Part shown: in pieces, positions 1 to 6,747 of the stretch
Layout of the letters: the number at the start of each line of letters is the position of its first letter
Position numbering within the stretch: position 1 is the stretch's first letter
Source: Tumebacillus lacus
GTDB taxonomy: Bacteria; Bacillota; Bacilli; Tumebacillales; Tumebacillaceae
Length of the DNA stretch: 64,000 bases
Assembly (NCBI RefSeq): GCF_026410385.1
Contig: NZ_JAPMLT010000001.1
Span: forward strand, 1-64,000
Direction: 5' to 3'
Notes under the pieces: generated by a model
The model's input: only the letters and a program-made list of their open reading frames with translations
The model's database searches: none
Told to the model about the DNA's origin: nothing
Position numbers and translations under genes: made by a program

Positions 1-178
<178 letters not shown>

Positions 179-276
179 AGCCGATCCGGGCGCAAGCCCA
201 CCTCATATAAACATTCGCATCCAGTTTTCAAGGAACACCAACTCCCAAACCAACCCGTCCTGCACCTGACGCCCGC

Positions 277-371
277 CCGAGCGGTTGGGGTGTCCCTTGG
301 AGGAGCGAGTTGTTTTGGCCGGTTTTGCCAAAACGTGTTTGAGCGGGGCAAGGGATACCCCAACCGCTCGG
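277..371. repeat. Large imperfect inverted repeat in the 23S-5S spacer
   Basis: A 22-base arm at 277-298 and its complement at 350-371 match with one mismatch. The inner sequence (about 299-349) can extend the stem imperfectly around a GGCCGGTTTTGCC centre. It sits between the 23S end and a degenerate 5S copy. The rest of the spacer, 179-276, shows a conserved-looking CAGTTTTCAAGGAACA motif near 221-236 and nothing coding. The hairpin could be an RNA-processing structure or a small mobile repeat; the sequence alone does not decide. Confidence 0.7.
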
Positions 372-393
372 ACCACCCAGCAATCAAAAAAGC

Positions 394-519
394 GTCTCGT
401 GACAATGGCGGAGAGGTCACACCCGTTCCCAACGGTTGCGCCAGACGCGAAGCGAACGCAGCGTAGCAAAGTATGGTACTTGGACCGCAGGGTCTTGGGA
501 GAGCAGGTCATCGCGGTGC
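394..519 (+). pseudogene. Degenerate 5S rRNA copy
   Basis: The first ~38 bases and the last ~48 bases closely match the intact 5S gene at 1431-1548. The central 34 bases of the intact gene are replaced here by 42 unrelated bases (about 433-474) rich in GCGAAGCGAACGC-like sequence. The terminal helix also has two mismatches that the intact gene lacks (C396 opposite T517, and the inner C403-A510 pair). The replaced part carries helix II/III residues essential in known 5S rRNA, so this copy is probably non-functional. Confidence 0.8.
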
Positions 520-604
520 GTGTTGTCTTTCCAACAAGAGTCACAAGACAACAAGAGCGTTGGAGGCCCCAAAAACCAACGACGAAAAACCCAATCTTTA
601 CCTG

Positions 605-633
605 TTGCCTAGATCCGCTCAAGATGTTATATT
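605..633 (+). promoter_or_regulatory. Sigma-A-type promoter for the tRNA cluster
   Basis: TTGCCT (605-610), a 17-base spacer and TATATT (628-633) lie 34 bases before tRNA-Leu. The stretch 520-604 just upstream has an 8-bp inverted repeat (GTTGTCTT / AAGACAAC) but no gene. Confidence 0.6.
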
Positions 634-666
634 TATATACGTCGCCAGCACAACACAACAAAACAT

Positions 667-751
667 GCGGTCGTGGCGGAATGGCAGACGCGCACGCTTG
701 AGGGGCGTGTGGGGTTTCCCCGTGGAAGTTCGAGTCTTCTCGACCGCACCA
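667..751 (+). tRNA. tRNA-Leu (anticodon GAG)
   Basis: An 85-nt class II tRNA with a 7-bp acceptor stem (GCGGTCG/CGACCGC), a long variable arm, anticodon GAG and an encoded CCA end. It is the first tRNA after the cluster promoter. Confidence 0.95.
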
Positions 752-756
752 AACTT

Positions 757-832
757 GCCTTTTTAGCTCAGTAGGTAGAGCGCATCCATGGTAAGGATGA
801 GGTCATCGGTTCGATTCCGGTAAAAGGCACCA
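757..832 (+). tRNA. tRNA-Thr (anticodon GGT)
   Basis: A 76-nt cloverleaf with acceptor GCCTTTT pairing AAAAGGC, anticodon loop ATGGTAA (GGT) and an encoded CCA. Confidence 0.95.
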
Positions 833-836
833 TATT

Positions 837-912
837 GGAGGTTTAGCTCAGCTGGGAGAGCATCTGCCTTACAAGCAGAGGGTCGGCGGTTCGATCCCGT
901 CAACCTCCACCA
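837..912 (+). tRNA. tRNA-Val (anticodon TAC)
   Basis: A 76-nt cloverleaf with acceptor GGAGGTT, anticodon stem CTGCC/AGCAG around TAC and an encoded CCA. Confidence 0.95.
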
Positions 913-954
913 TTTTCATAAGCATACTCACGATGTCTAACAGAGACACATCGT

Positions 955-1030
955 CGCGGGGTGGAGCAGTTGGCAGCTCGTCGGGCTCATAACCCGAAGG
1001 TCGCAGGTTCAAGTCCTGTCCCCGCAACCA
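955..1030 (+). tRNA. Initiator tRNA-fMet (anticodon CAT)
   Basis: It has the initiator hallmarks: an unpaired C1 opposite A72, three consecutive G-C pairs below the anticodon loop (CGGGCTCATAACCCG), and an encoded CCA. At 76 nt it is one base shorter in the D-loop than the common 77-nt form. Confidence 0.93.
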
Positions 1031-1033
1031 CAT

Positions 1034-1110
1034 GGAGCTGTGGTGTAGTGGCCTAACATGCCCGCCTGTCACGCGGGAGACCGCGGGTTCGAATCCCGTC
1101 AGCTCCGCCA
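1034..1110 (+). tRNA. tRNA-Asp (anticodon GTC)
   Basis: A 77-nt cloverleaf with acceptor GGAGCTG, anticodon stem CCCGC/GCGGG around GTC, and an encoded end GCCA. Confidence 0.95.
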
Positions 1111-1114
1111 AAAC

Positions 1115-1149
1115 AAAGACCCGAGCCGATCCCGGTTCGGGTCTTTTTC
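1115..1149 (+). terminator. Rho-independent terminator after tRNA-Asp
   Basis: A GACCCGA...TCGGGTC stem followed by a T run. It ends the first tRNA sub-cluster, so the following tRNAs need their own promoter. Confidence 0.85.
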
Positions 1150-1187
1150 TATCAAAAAAACAGGAAAAACTTTTTTCAAAAAAACTA

Positions 1188-1216
1188 TTGCCCAAATCGG
1201 ACAAGCATGCTATTAT
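1188..1216 (+). promoter_or_regulatory. Sigma-A-type promoter for the second tRNA/5S group
   Basis: TTGCCC (1188-1193), a 17-base spacer and TATTAT (1211-1216), about 30 bases before tRNA-Gly and directly after the terminator. Confidence 0.7.
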
Positions 1217-1246
1217 AAATTCTGTCGCCGGACAACAACGGCACAT

Positions 1247-1321
1247 GCGGAAGTGGCTCAGGGGTAGAGCATCGCCTTGCCAAGGCGAGGGTCGCGGGTT
1301 CGAATCCCGTCTTCCGCTCCA
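1247..1321 (+). tRNA. tRNA-Gly (anticodon GCC)
   Basis: A 75-nt cloverleaf with acceptor GCGGAAG/CTTCCGC, anticodon stem CGCCT/AGGCG around GCC and an encoded CCA. Confidence 0.95.
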
Positions 1322-1330
1322 TCTTCATAA

Positions 1331-1417
1331 GCGGTCATGGCGGAATTGGCAGACGCGCAAGATTCAGGTTCTTGTAGGGGCAACCCTGTGGAGGTTCAAG
1401 TCCTCTTGACCGCACCA
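1331..1417 (+). tRNA. tRNA-Leu (anticodon CAG)
   Basis: An 87-nt class II tRNA with a long variable arm, anticodon loop containing CAG and an encoded CCA. It is a second leucine isoacceptor in the same cluster. Confidence 0.95.
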
Positions 1418-1430
1418 TGTTTTGAAAACC

Positions 1431-1548
<118 letters not shown>

Positions 1549-1553
1549 TTTAC

Positions 1554-1629
1554 GCTGTCATAGCTCAGTTGGTAGAGCACCACCTTGACATGGTGGGGGT
1601 CACAGGTTCGAGTCCTGTTGATAGCACCA
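1554..1629 (+). tRNA. tRNA-Val (anticodon GAC)
   Basis: A 76-nt cloverleaf with acceptor GCTGTCA/TGATAGC (one G-T pair), anticodon stem CCACC/GGTGG around GAC and an encoded CCA. It is the last tRNA of the cluster. Confidence 0.95.
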
Positions 1630-1634
1630 CACAC

Positions 1635-1669
1635 AAACACCGATGCAGATGCTGCATCGGTGTTTTTTA
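1635..1669 (+). terminator. Rho-independent terminator ending the rRNA/tRNA cluster
   Basis: An ACACCGATGCA...TGCATCGGTGT stem followed by a T run, a few bases after tRNA-Val. Confidence 0.9.
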
Positions 1670-1703
1670 TTATCCTGGTAGGAGAAAAAGGAGCGAGCGA
1701 CCG

Positions 1704-2462
1704 ATGTTTTTGCGAGAGATCCAGTTTTTGTGGGAGCGAGTGACGGACGAGCAGCGGGCCCAGTATCCGGTGCATCTGCCGGCGTATCAGGGGGTTGAGT
1801 CGATGGAGATCAACGGGGCGGTGACCTTCTTTGTCGGGGAGAATGGCACGGGGAAATCGACATTGTTGGAAGCGATCGCGGCCCTGTGCGAGTTTCCCAC
1901 GGGAGGTGGGGAAGTGTTGGCCGATGAGCATTCGGTGAGCGAGCCGTTTCCCTTGCAGGACATGCTGCGACTCTCGTGGATGCCGAAAGTGCGGACCGGA
2001 TTTTTTATGCGGGCGGAGACCTATTACAACTTTGCATCGTTGTTGGATGAGCGAATGAGAGATCCGGACTTTGCAGCGGATCCTTATGCGCGATATGGAG
2101 GTAAATCCCTGCATAAGCAGTCGCACGGAGAATCCTTTTTGAAAATGTTCGAAACACGCTTTTCAGAGAAAGGCCTGTACCTGCTCGACGAACCGGAGGC
2201 CGCCCTTTCCCCAGTCAGACAGTTGAGCTTTCTGCGGTTGATGAAACAGATGGCTGACACCGGCAAAGCGCAATTTATCATCTGCACGCACTCCCCGATC
2301 TTGCTTGGCTATCCGGGTGCGGAGATCTTTACATTCGACCGCTCCCCTTTGCAGCGGGCCGAGTACGAAGAGACCGAACATTACACCGTCACCCGGTACT
2401 TCCTCAATAACCGGCAAGAAGTGCTTCGCGAACTGTTTAAAAGAGAGGACGACTCTCTGTAA
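1704..2462 (+). CDS. AAA family ATPase (ABC/SMC-like fold, standalone)
   Basis: A 252-residue cytoplasmic ATPase of the SMC/ABC-like group. Visible motifs are Walker A GENGTGKST at 45-53, a short signature SHGES at 140-144, Walker B LYLLDEPEA at 158-166 and an H-loop CTHSP at 194-198. There is no membrane segment and no fused nuclease or transport domain, so the substrate is unknown. The ATG at 1704 is chosen because AAAAGGAG lies about 9 bases upstream; the frame stays open further upstream across the tRNA but has no other good start. The gene follows the tRNA terminator and precedes the sigma-factor operon by 61 bases. Confidence 0.85.
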   Translation: MFLREIQFLWERVTDEQRAQYPVHLPAYQGVESMEINGAVTFFVGENGTGKSTLLEAIAALCEFPTGGGEVLADEHSVSEPFPLQDMLRLSWMPKVRTGFFMRAETYYNFASLLDERMRDPDFAADPYARYGGKSLHKQSHGESFLKMFETRFSEKGLYLLDEPEAALSPVRQLSFLRLMKQMADTGKAQFIICTHSPILLGYPGAEIFTFDRSPLQRAEYEETEHYTVTRYFLNNRQEVLRELFKREDDSL

Positions 2463-2483
2463 CAGATGACCGGATCGTTCGTC
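2458..2483 (+). promoter_or_regulatory. Candidate ECF-type (autoregulatory) promoter
   Basis: TGTAAC (2458-2463), a 16-base spacer and CGTC (2480-2483) resemble the TGAAAC-N16-CGT(A/C) promoters of SigW-type ECF factors. Transcription would start near 2490, leaving no leader for the GTG at 2497; this supports the ATG at 2524 as the sigma-factor start. The autoregulation is inferred. Confidence 0.45.
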
Positions 2484-2523
2484 TATTGGGTCAAAAGTGA
2501 AAGAGAGGGGGCGAACAAAGCGG

Positions 2524-3033
2524 ATGGAATGGACCGACGTGTATGAAGAGCATGCCGACAATGTGTTTCGCTTTTTGATGTATTTTCTCGGCAACCGCGA
2601 AGATGCGGAAGATGTGACGCAAGAGACGTTTTTAAAAGCGTTTCACAAACAAGACTCCTACAAACAGCAAGCCTCGATCCGCACTTGGCTGATCATCATC
2701 GCGCGGCACCAGGCGATCGACCGCGTGCGGCGCAAACAGCGCGGCAAACTGTTGCACAACCTGTTCCGACGCGAGCAGCCGGAGCAGATCGCACTGCCGG
2801 AGGAAATGCTGTTCCAGAGCGAGACCAAGCGGGAGTTGTATCTGGAGATCCAGAACCTCAAGCCTGATTACCGGGCCGTGGTCATCCTCAAAGGCATCCA
2901 AGAGCTGACCAACCAAGAGGTGGCCGATATCCTTGGCTGGTCAGAGGGCAAAGTGCGCGTGACCTTTCATCGGGCGATCAAGTCGCTTGGCGGCAAACTC
3001 ATGAAGGAGGCGGAAGCGTATGGAATGGTCTAG
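2524..3033 (+). CDS. ECF-type RNA polymerase sigma factor
   Basis: A 169-residue sigma-70 family protein of the extracytoplasmic-function class. Region 2 covers about residues 8-72, with the DAEDVTQETF stretch typical of helix 2.2-2.3 and RTWLIIIARHQAIDRVR at the region 2.4 end. Region 4 covers about 115-162, with a helix-turn-helix around EVADILGWSEGKVRVTFHRA. There is no region 1.1 or 3. The ATG at 2524 has a GAGAGGGGG purine tract upstream. The last 14 bases overlap the next gene, a membrane protein that has the layout of an anti-sigma factor, so the pair is very likely a cognate sigma/anti-sigma system. Its target regulon cannot be read from this window. Confidence 0.93.
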   Translation: MEWTDVYEEHADNVFRFLMYFLGNREDAEDVTQETFLKAFHKQDSYKQQASIRTWLIIIARHQAIDRVRRKQRGKLLHNLFRREQPEQIALPEEMLFQSETKRELYLEIQNLKPDYRAVVILKGIQELTNQEVADILGWSEGKVRVTFHRAIKSLGGKLMKEAEAYGMV

Positions 3034-3844
3034 CGAGGAACGCAAAGTGGTAGAAGAACTGGGCGAGATGCCGACGTTTCGTCTCTCGCCTGAGAAGCGC
3101 ATGACGATGCGCGGAGCCGTGCAACACCGGATGCAGCAAGCCAGCCGTCGCCGCTTCACGCTGATCGCGGGCGGGGCGGCCTCCGTTGCCTTGGCGGTCG
3201 TGCTGACCGTCGGACTTTGGCAGAGCGGGTCGTTGCCGGGGATCGGCGGCGGCTCGGTCACGGGCGGCCTCGGTCAGCCGTCGCATTCGCAGGAGATGAC
3301 ATTTGTGGCGGAGTTTCAGATCAAGTCCGCGCCGGGGGAGACGGTCTCCGAAGAGGGCCTACATGCGACCGTTGCCGCGTTGAAAAAACGGGCCGAGGTG
3401 GCAGGGTTAATCCCGTGGGAGATGCAGACGATCTCGCCGGATCGGGTGAAGATCTGGTCTGGCGGTACTTTTGATCGTGACCTAGTAGTGCAGATGTTCC
3501 TGCAGGAGGCAAAAATTGAGTTTAAATCGCCGGAGGGTGAGGTGCTGGCAAACGGCCGAGATCTCAAGTCGAATGCACGGATGATGTTCGATCAGGCGGG
3601 ACAGCGACCGGTGCTGATCGAATTTAAAGATGCGGCACTGCTGCGGGACATCACCAGTGCCTACCGAGGACAACAAGTGTCGATCTGGTTGGACGGTGTG
3701 CTGCTGGCGTCGCCGACGATTCAAGAGGAGCTCTTGAACGGGCAGGTGGCACTCGCAGTGCCTGAACCGGCGCAAATGGTGAGTCTGATCAATGCAGGCG
3801 CGCTTCCGTATGAATTGGAAGTGGTCCAGCAGACAGCACAATAA
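3020..3844 (+). CDS. Putative membrane anti-sigma factor with SecD P1-like extracytoplasmic domain
   Basis: A 274-residue single-pass membrane protein: about 45 charged cytoplasmic residues, one membrane helix at about 46-67, a Gly/Ser linker, then an outer domain at about 93-270. The outer domain resembles the P1 domain of the translocase subunit SecD: LKKRAEVAGL (121-130) matches the SecD RRVDxLGV-type motif, WLDGVLLASPTI (223-234) matches the VLDGxVxSxPxI motif, and AGALPYELEVV (259-269) matches the conserved end. The 12 SecD membrane helices are absent. It starts inside the sigma gene (14-base overlap, GAAGGAGG upstream), which implies coupled translation and an anti-sigma role. The anti-sigma assignment rests on context and topology; no ZAS zinc motif is visible. 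Confidence 0.75.
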   Translation: MEWSSEERKVVEELGEMPTFRLSPEKRMTMRGAVQHRMQQASRRRFTLIAGGAASVALAVVLTVGLWQSGSLPGIGGGSVTGGLGQPSHSQEMTFVAEFQIKSAPGETVSEEGLHATVAALKKRAEVAGLIPWEMQTISPDRVKIWSGGTFDRDLVVQMFLQEAKIEFKSPEGEVLANGRDLKSNARMMFDQAGQRPVLIEFKDAALLRDITSAYRGQQVSIWLDGVLLASPTIQEELLNGQVALAVPEPAQMVSLINAGALPYELEVVQQTAQ

Positions 3845-3846
3845 GG

Positions 3847-3882
3847 AAAGGCTCGATCCAAGACGTGGATCGAGCCTTTTTT
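3847..3882 (+). terminator. Rho-independent terminator of the sigma/anti-sigma operon
   Basis: An AAAGGCTCGATCC...GGATCGAGCC stem followed by a T run, beginning 3 bases after the stop codon. Confidence 0.92.
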
Positions 3883-3916
3883 GCAAGAGTCGGACTGTAT
3901 GGGAGAGTCGGAACCT

Positions 3917-3945
3917 TTGTCAGGGTGCGGTTAATAAGATATAAT
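3917..3945 (+). promoter_or_regulatory. Strong sigma-A promoter for the GRAS-family gene
   Basis: TTGTCA (3917-3922), a 17-base spacer and a perfect TATAAT (3940-3945), 40 bases before the start codon. Confidence 0.8.
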
Positions 3946-3984
3946 CATTGAAATGATGGAGTTAAAAGATAGTGAGGAGATAAA

Positions 3985-5103
3985 ATGGTTGATGTTTTAG
4001 ATACGAACAAACCCTCTTGCCCGAAAAAGTCGTTACTGACAAGTCTCGTCGAAGCGCTGTATGCAAAACGGGATGAGGAGGCGCAAGGGGTCTTGGAACG
4101 GTTGGTGCGCGATCATCTCGATCCGGATCAAAATCCCGAAGATTTGATCTACTATGTGTTCACCTCTGCGCTGTCCAAACGGCTGCAGTCGAAAGCGACA
4201 GACGAGATCAACCTCTATTTGAAAAAATATGAAAACACGCAGATCGATCTGTTCAATCTGGTCGCCCGCCACATGCCGTTTGTCGGCGGTGCAGGGCAAC
4301 TGGCGAATCTGCATCTCGCCCCGCATATGGCCGGTCAGGAGCGCGTCACCTACCTCAACATCGGGATCGGTACCGGCCGTCAAGAGGTGGCTCTGCTGGA
4401 GCTGTTGAAAGAACAGGATCAACTGCCCCGGCAGATGACGGTGATCGCCGTCGAGCCGTTCCTCGATGCGCTGACAGAGGCGGAACGGGCGATTCGTGAG
4501 GCATGCGGTCGTCTGGGCGTGGAAGTGGACGTGCGCACCCTGCACACGGTGTCTGAAGAACTGACGGACGCCGACTGGGAGTCGTTCCGCCCGACGGACG
4601 GATCCCCGTTGCTGATCAACAGTGCTTTTGCCCTGCATCACATTCGCGGCGTGGGCGAAGAAGCGGGTACCCGTGAGCGGGTGTTCGGCAAACTGGGCGC
4701 GTTGCAACCGGCGGCGGTGGTGTTGTGCGAGCCCAATTCAGATCATTTCCATTCCGATCTGCCTGTGCGGTTTGCAGCGTGCTGGCATCATTTTTCACAC
4801 GTGTTTGATTTTATCGACCGGATCGAGACGACGGGCGAGGAAAAGATCGCGTTGAAAATGTTTTTTGTCCGAGAGATCGAAGACATCCTCGGCAATCGTG
4901 AAGAAAACCGTTACGAACGCCATGAACGGGCGCAAACATGGGCTGCACGTCTGCAAAGTGCCGGATTTGAATTGATGATCGATGAAGAGGCGATGCAGAA
5001 GGTCGCGCGTCTTCATCCGCTGATGGAAGTCGTGAAACACGAGGGGTACATCGGTCTCGACTATCGCGGCGAAACGCTGGTAGCCGTCTTCTGCGGCGTG
5101 TAA
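3985..5103 (+). CDS. Bacterial GRAS-family protein (Rossmann methyltransferase-like)
   Basis: A 372-residue protein whose central and C-terminal parts follow the GRAS domain known from plant transcription regulators and from some bacteria, where it has been proposed to be a Rossmann-fold methyltransferase. Visible landmarks are YLNIGIGTGRQE (123-134, glycine loop in the place of VHIID), INSAFALHHI (211-220), a VVLCEPNSDHF strand-loop (245-255), and the PFYRE/SAW-like block with RYERHE (309-314) and WAARLQSAGF (319-328). The first ~95 residues are helical and unassigned. There is no signal peptide. It has its own promoter and GAGGAG site and is flanked by terminators, so it is monocistronic. 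The substrate is unknown; the fold call is strong, the enzymatic role is inference. Confidence 0.85.
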   Translation: MVDVLDTNKPSCPKKSLLTSLVEALYAKRDEEAQGVLERLVRDHLDPDQNPEDLIYYVFTSALSKRLQSKATDEINLYLKKYENTQIDLFNLVARHMPFVGGAGQLANLHLAPHMAGQERVTYLNIGIGTGRQEVALLELLKEQDQLPRQMTVIAVEPFLDALTEAERAIREACGRLGVEVDVRTLHTVSEELTDADWESFRPTDGSPLLINSAFALHHIRGVGEEAGTRERVFGKLGALQPAAVVLCEPNSDHFHSDLPVRFAACWHHFSHVFDFIDRIETTGEEKIALKMFFVREIEDILGNREENRYERHERAQTWAARLQSAGFELMIDEEAMQKVARLHPLMEVVKHEGYIGLDYRGETLVAVFCGV

Positions 5104-5107
5104 ACAG

Positions 5108-5150
5108 AAAAAGAGACCGGGTGCTCAAACGGCACACGGTCTCTTTATTT
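5108..5150. terminator. Bidirectional terminator between convergent genes
   Basis: An AAAGAGACCG...CGGTCTCTTT hairpin with A-rich and T-rich flanks, placed between the GRAS gene and the minus-strand small membrane gene. Confidence 0.85.
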
Positions 5151-5330
5151 CCAATAAAACACGGTCGAGATGATCCAAGCGGCAAAGCCGACGAGCAACA
5201 ACCCGATGAAAAAAGCGGAATAGGGAATGACGAAGTCAAAAATCATTTTGGTCAGGAAACTGGCAAACAGCTCCACGCCGCCAATCCAGATCATGGAAGA
5301 GGCGAGCGTTCGTACAGTATGGCGACGCAA
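5145..5330 (-). CDS. Small membrane protein, 61 aa (unknown function)
   Basis: A 61-residue protein with two predicted membrane helices, about residues 13-31 and 36-57, and a basic N-terminus. No family is recognised. Translation most likely starts at the TTG at 5330, because AGAGGAG lies 8 bases upstream on the minus strand; the nearby ATG is out of frame. A minus-strand promoter (TTGAGA-18-TATGAT) lies at 5361-5390. It is convergent with the GRAS gene and divergent from the DUF5665-type gene. Confidence 0.65.
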   Translation of the reverse strand: MRRHTVRTLASSMIWIGGVELFASFLTKMIFDFVIPYSAFFIGLLLVGFAAWIISTVFYWK

Positions 5331-5360
5331 AGGACATGCTCCTCTCTTTCGTTCCTATTT

Positions 5361-5390
5361 ATCATACACCCCCCGACGTTTCGTTCTCAA
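5361..5390 (-). promoter_or_regulatory. Minus-strand promoter for the 61-aa membrane protein
   Basis: Read on the minus strand: TTGAGA (5385-5390), an 18-base spacer and TATGAT (5361-5366). The region between here and 5503 also holds the imperfect palindrome ATTGT-N7-ACAAT at 5401-5417. Confidence 0.55.
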
Positions 5391-5503
5391 TGGACAGTCG
5401 GATTGTAAAATTGACAATTCTGTGCCCGCCTCCTTCCACATATCTCTCATCATGGAGGGCATCGTTCTCGGGAATAGTAGTCAGTAAGCAGGAGGGATCG
5501 TTT

Positions 5504-5893
5504 ATGAGAAGAAAGGAAGAACGTCAGGAAGAGACGCGTCGCCGTGCATGGGCCACGGAGCGGGTCGATCAAGAGAAGGAACATGCGATACGTCATGAAG
5601 AGCAACTGAGTCGGCTGTCTGAGCAAATCGAGCGTCTTGCCGTCCATATGGAACGAGCTCAATTTGCTGAGTATGTGAAGCTGATGCAGCGGCCCAAACG
5701 CATGATTATGCTGAATTTGGTTGGCGGCATCGCGCGCGGGGTCGGCGTGGGTCTCGGGGTGACGGTCATCCTTTCGGTTCTGCTCATCCTGCTGCATGAA
5801 CTCGCGTTGCTCAATCTGCCGCTGATCGGTGACTTTATCGCCAGGATCGTCAAGATTGTGGAAGCGCAGATGAATACGCCGACTTTTCAATGA
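5504..5893 (+). CDS. DUF5665-type coiled-coil membrane protein
   Basis: A 129-residue protein: a highly charged, probably coiled-coil N-terminal half (about 1-65), then a hydrophobic segment at about 76-103, and a second apolar stretch near 104-121. The overall layout matches DUF5665 proteins of spore-forming Firmicutes; the assignment is from memory of that family and moderate. The ATG at 5504 follows GGAGGG with good spacing. The stop codon is 35 bases before the YteA-like gene, so the two are probably co-transcribed. The function is unknown. Confidence 0.7.
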   Translation: MRRKEERQEETRRRAWATERVDQEKEHAIRHEEQLSRLSEQIERLAVHMERAQFAEYVKLMQRPKRMIMLNLVGGIARGVGVGLGVTVILSVLLILLHELALLNLPLIGDFIARIVKIVEAQMNTPTFQ

Positions 5894-5928
5894 CGGTCAG
5901 CCACAGCCAACGGGAGGGGGAGTCTTCG

Positions 5929-6702
5929 ATGAGCCTGACGAACGAGCAACTGAACCGGTTGCGTGGACTGTTGGAAGACGAGTTGAGCGATGTTCGCGAC
6001 CGTTTGGATCACAACGACTCGTACCAGTTGGACGAATCGTTGATGGATTCGATCGGAGAGCTGTCTCATTATGACAATCATCCGGCCGACATCGGCAGCG
6101 AGGTGTTTGAGCGCGGGAAAGACCTCGCATTGCGGGAGGGCGACTCTCTGCACCTCGATGAGATCGATGAAGCGCTGGAGCGCATGGAAGACGGAACGTA
6201 CGGCTCTTGCTTGCATTGCGGGGCGGAGATCCCGTATGCACGGCTGGAAGCGCAGCCGGCAGCGAGATTTTGTGTAGGATGCAAGGAGGACGCGGAGGCG
6301 CGCGAGATCTCGGCAAACCGCCCGGTGGAGGAGAATTTTCTCTATCCGTCCTTTGGCCGTACGTTTATGGATACGGATGCAGAGGACCAAAACGGGTTTG
6401 ACGGCGAGGATTCGTGGCAGGCGGTGGCGAGGTTTGGCACCGCGGCGACCAACGATGAAAACCCGGTCGCGTACAAGCCGGATGATTACTGGACCAATTC
6501 CGAGGAGCCGATCGGCTATGTGCAGGATATCGAAGGCTACCTGCTGGCCGATCTGTACGGCAATCCGGTGTCCGAATCGGCGACGCCGTTTGTTCGCAAT
6601 GATGCGTACAAGCGTTCCTGGGAAGAGGCGTATGCGGACGAACTGACCCATTCGCCCGATGAGGAGCCGGACCCGTCCGGTTTGGAACAGCCTGGTGAAT
6701 AA
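5929..6702 (+). CDS. YteA-like sporulation protein with DksA/TraR zinc finger
   Basis: A 257-residue protein. The N-terminal ~75 residues carry the YteA-type core (GELSHYDNHPAD near 43-54, then ERGKDLAL). A DksA/TraR C4 zinc finger follows with Cys94, Cys97, Cys115 and Cys118. The acidic C-terminal ~135 residues include repeated aromatic/acidic segments and no further recognised domain. DksA/TraR proteins can act on RNA polymerase; YteA relatives are annotated as sporulation proteins of unclear role. The ATG at 5929 is preceded by GGGAGGGGG. It ends just before a strong terminator shared with the convergent subtilisin gene. Confidence 0.85.
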   Translation: MSLTNEQLNRLRGLLEDELSDVRDRLDHNDSYQLDESLMDSIGELSHYDNHPADIGSEVFERGKDLALREGDSLHLDEIDEALERMEDGTYGSCLHCGAEIPYARLEAQPAARFCVGCKEDAEAREISANRPVEENFLYPSFGRTFMDTDAEDQNGFDGEDSWQAVARFGTAATNDENPVAYKPDDYWTNSEEPIGYVQDIEGYLLADLYGNPVSESATPFVRNDAYKRSWEEAYADELTHSPDEEPDPSGLEQPGE

Positions 6703-6743
6703 AAAAAAGGACTCTCCGGCTGCGAGCCGCAGAGTCCTTTTTT
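6701..6743. terminator. Bidirectional terminator between convergent genes
   Basis: An AAAAGGACTCT...AGAGTCCTTTT hairpin flanked by A and T runs, serving the YteA-like gene (plus) and the subtilisin gene (minus). Confidence 0.9.
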
Positions 6744-6747
6744 GTGT

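Noticed and set aside
203-1409. Several open frames of 60-150 codons on both strands across the rRNA spacer, tRNAs and 5S.
   Set aside because: They run through tRNA and rRNA genes, lack ribosome-binding sites and show no protein-like composition.
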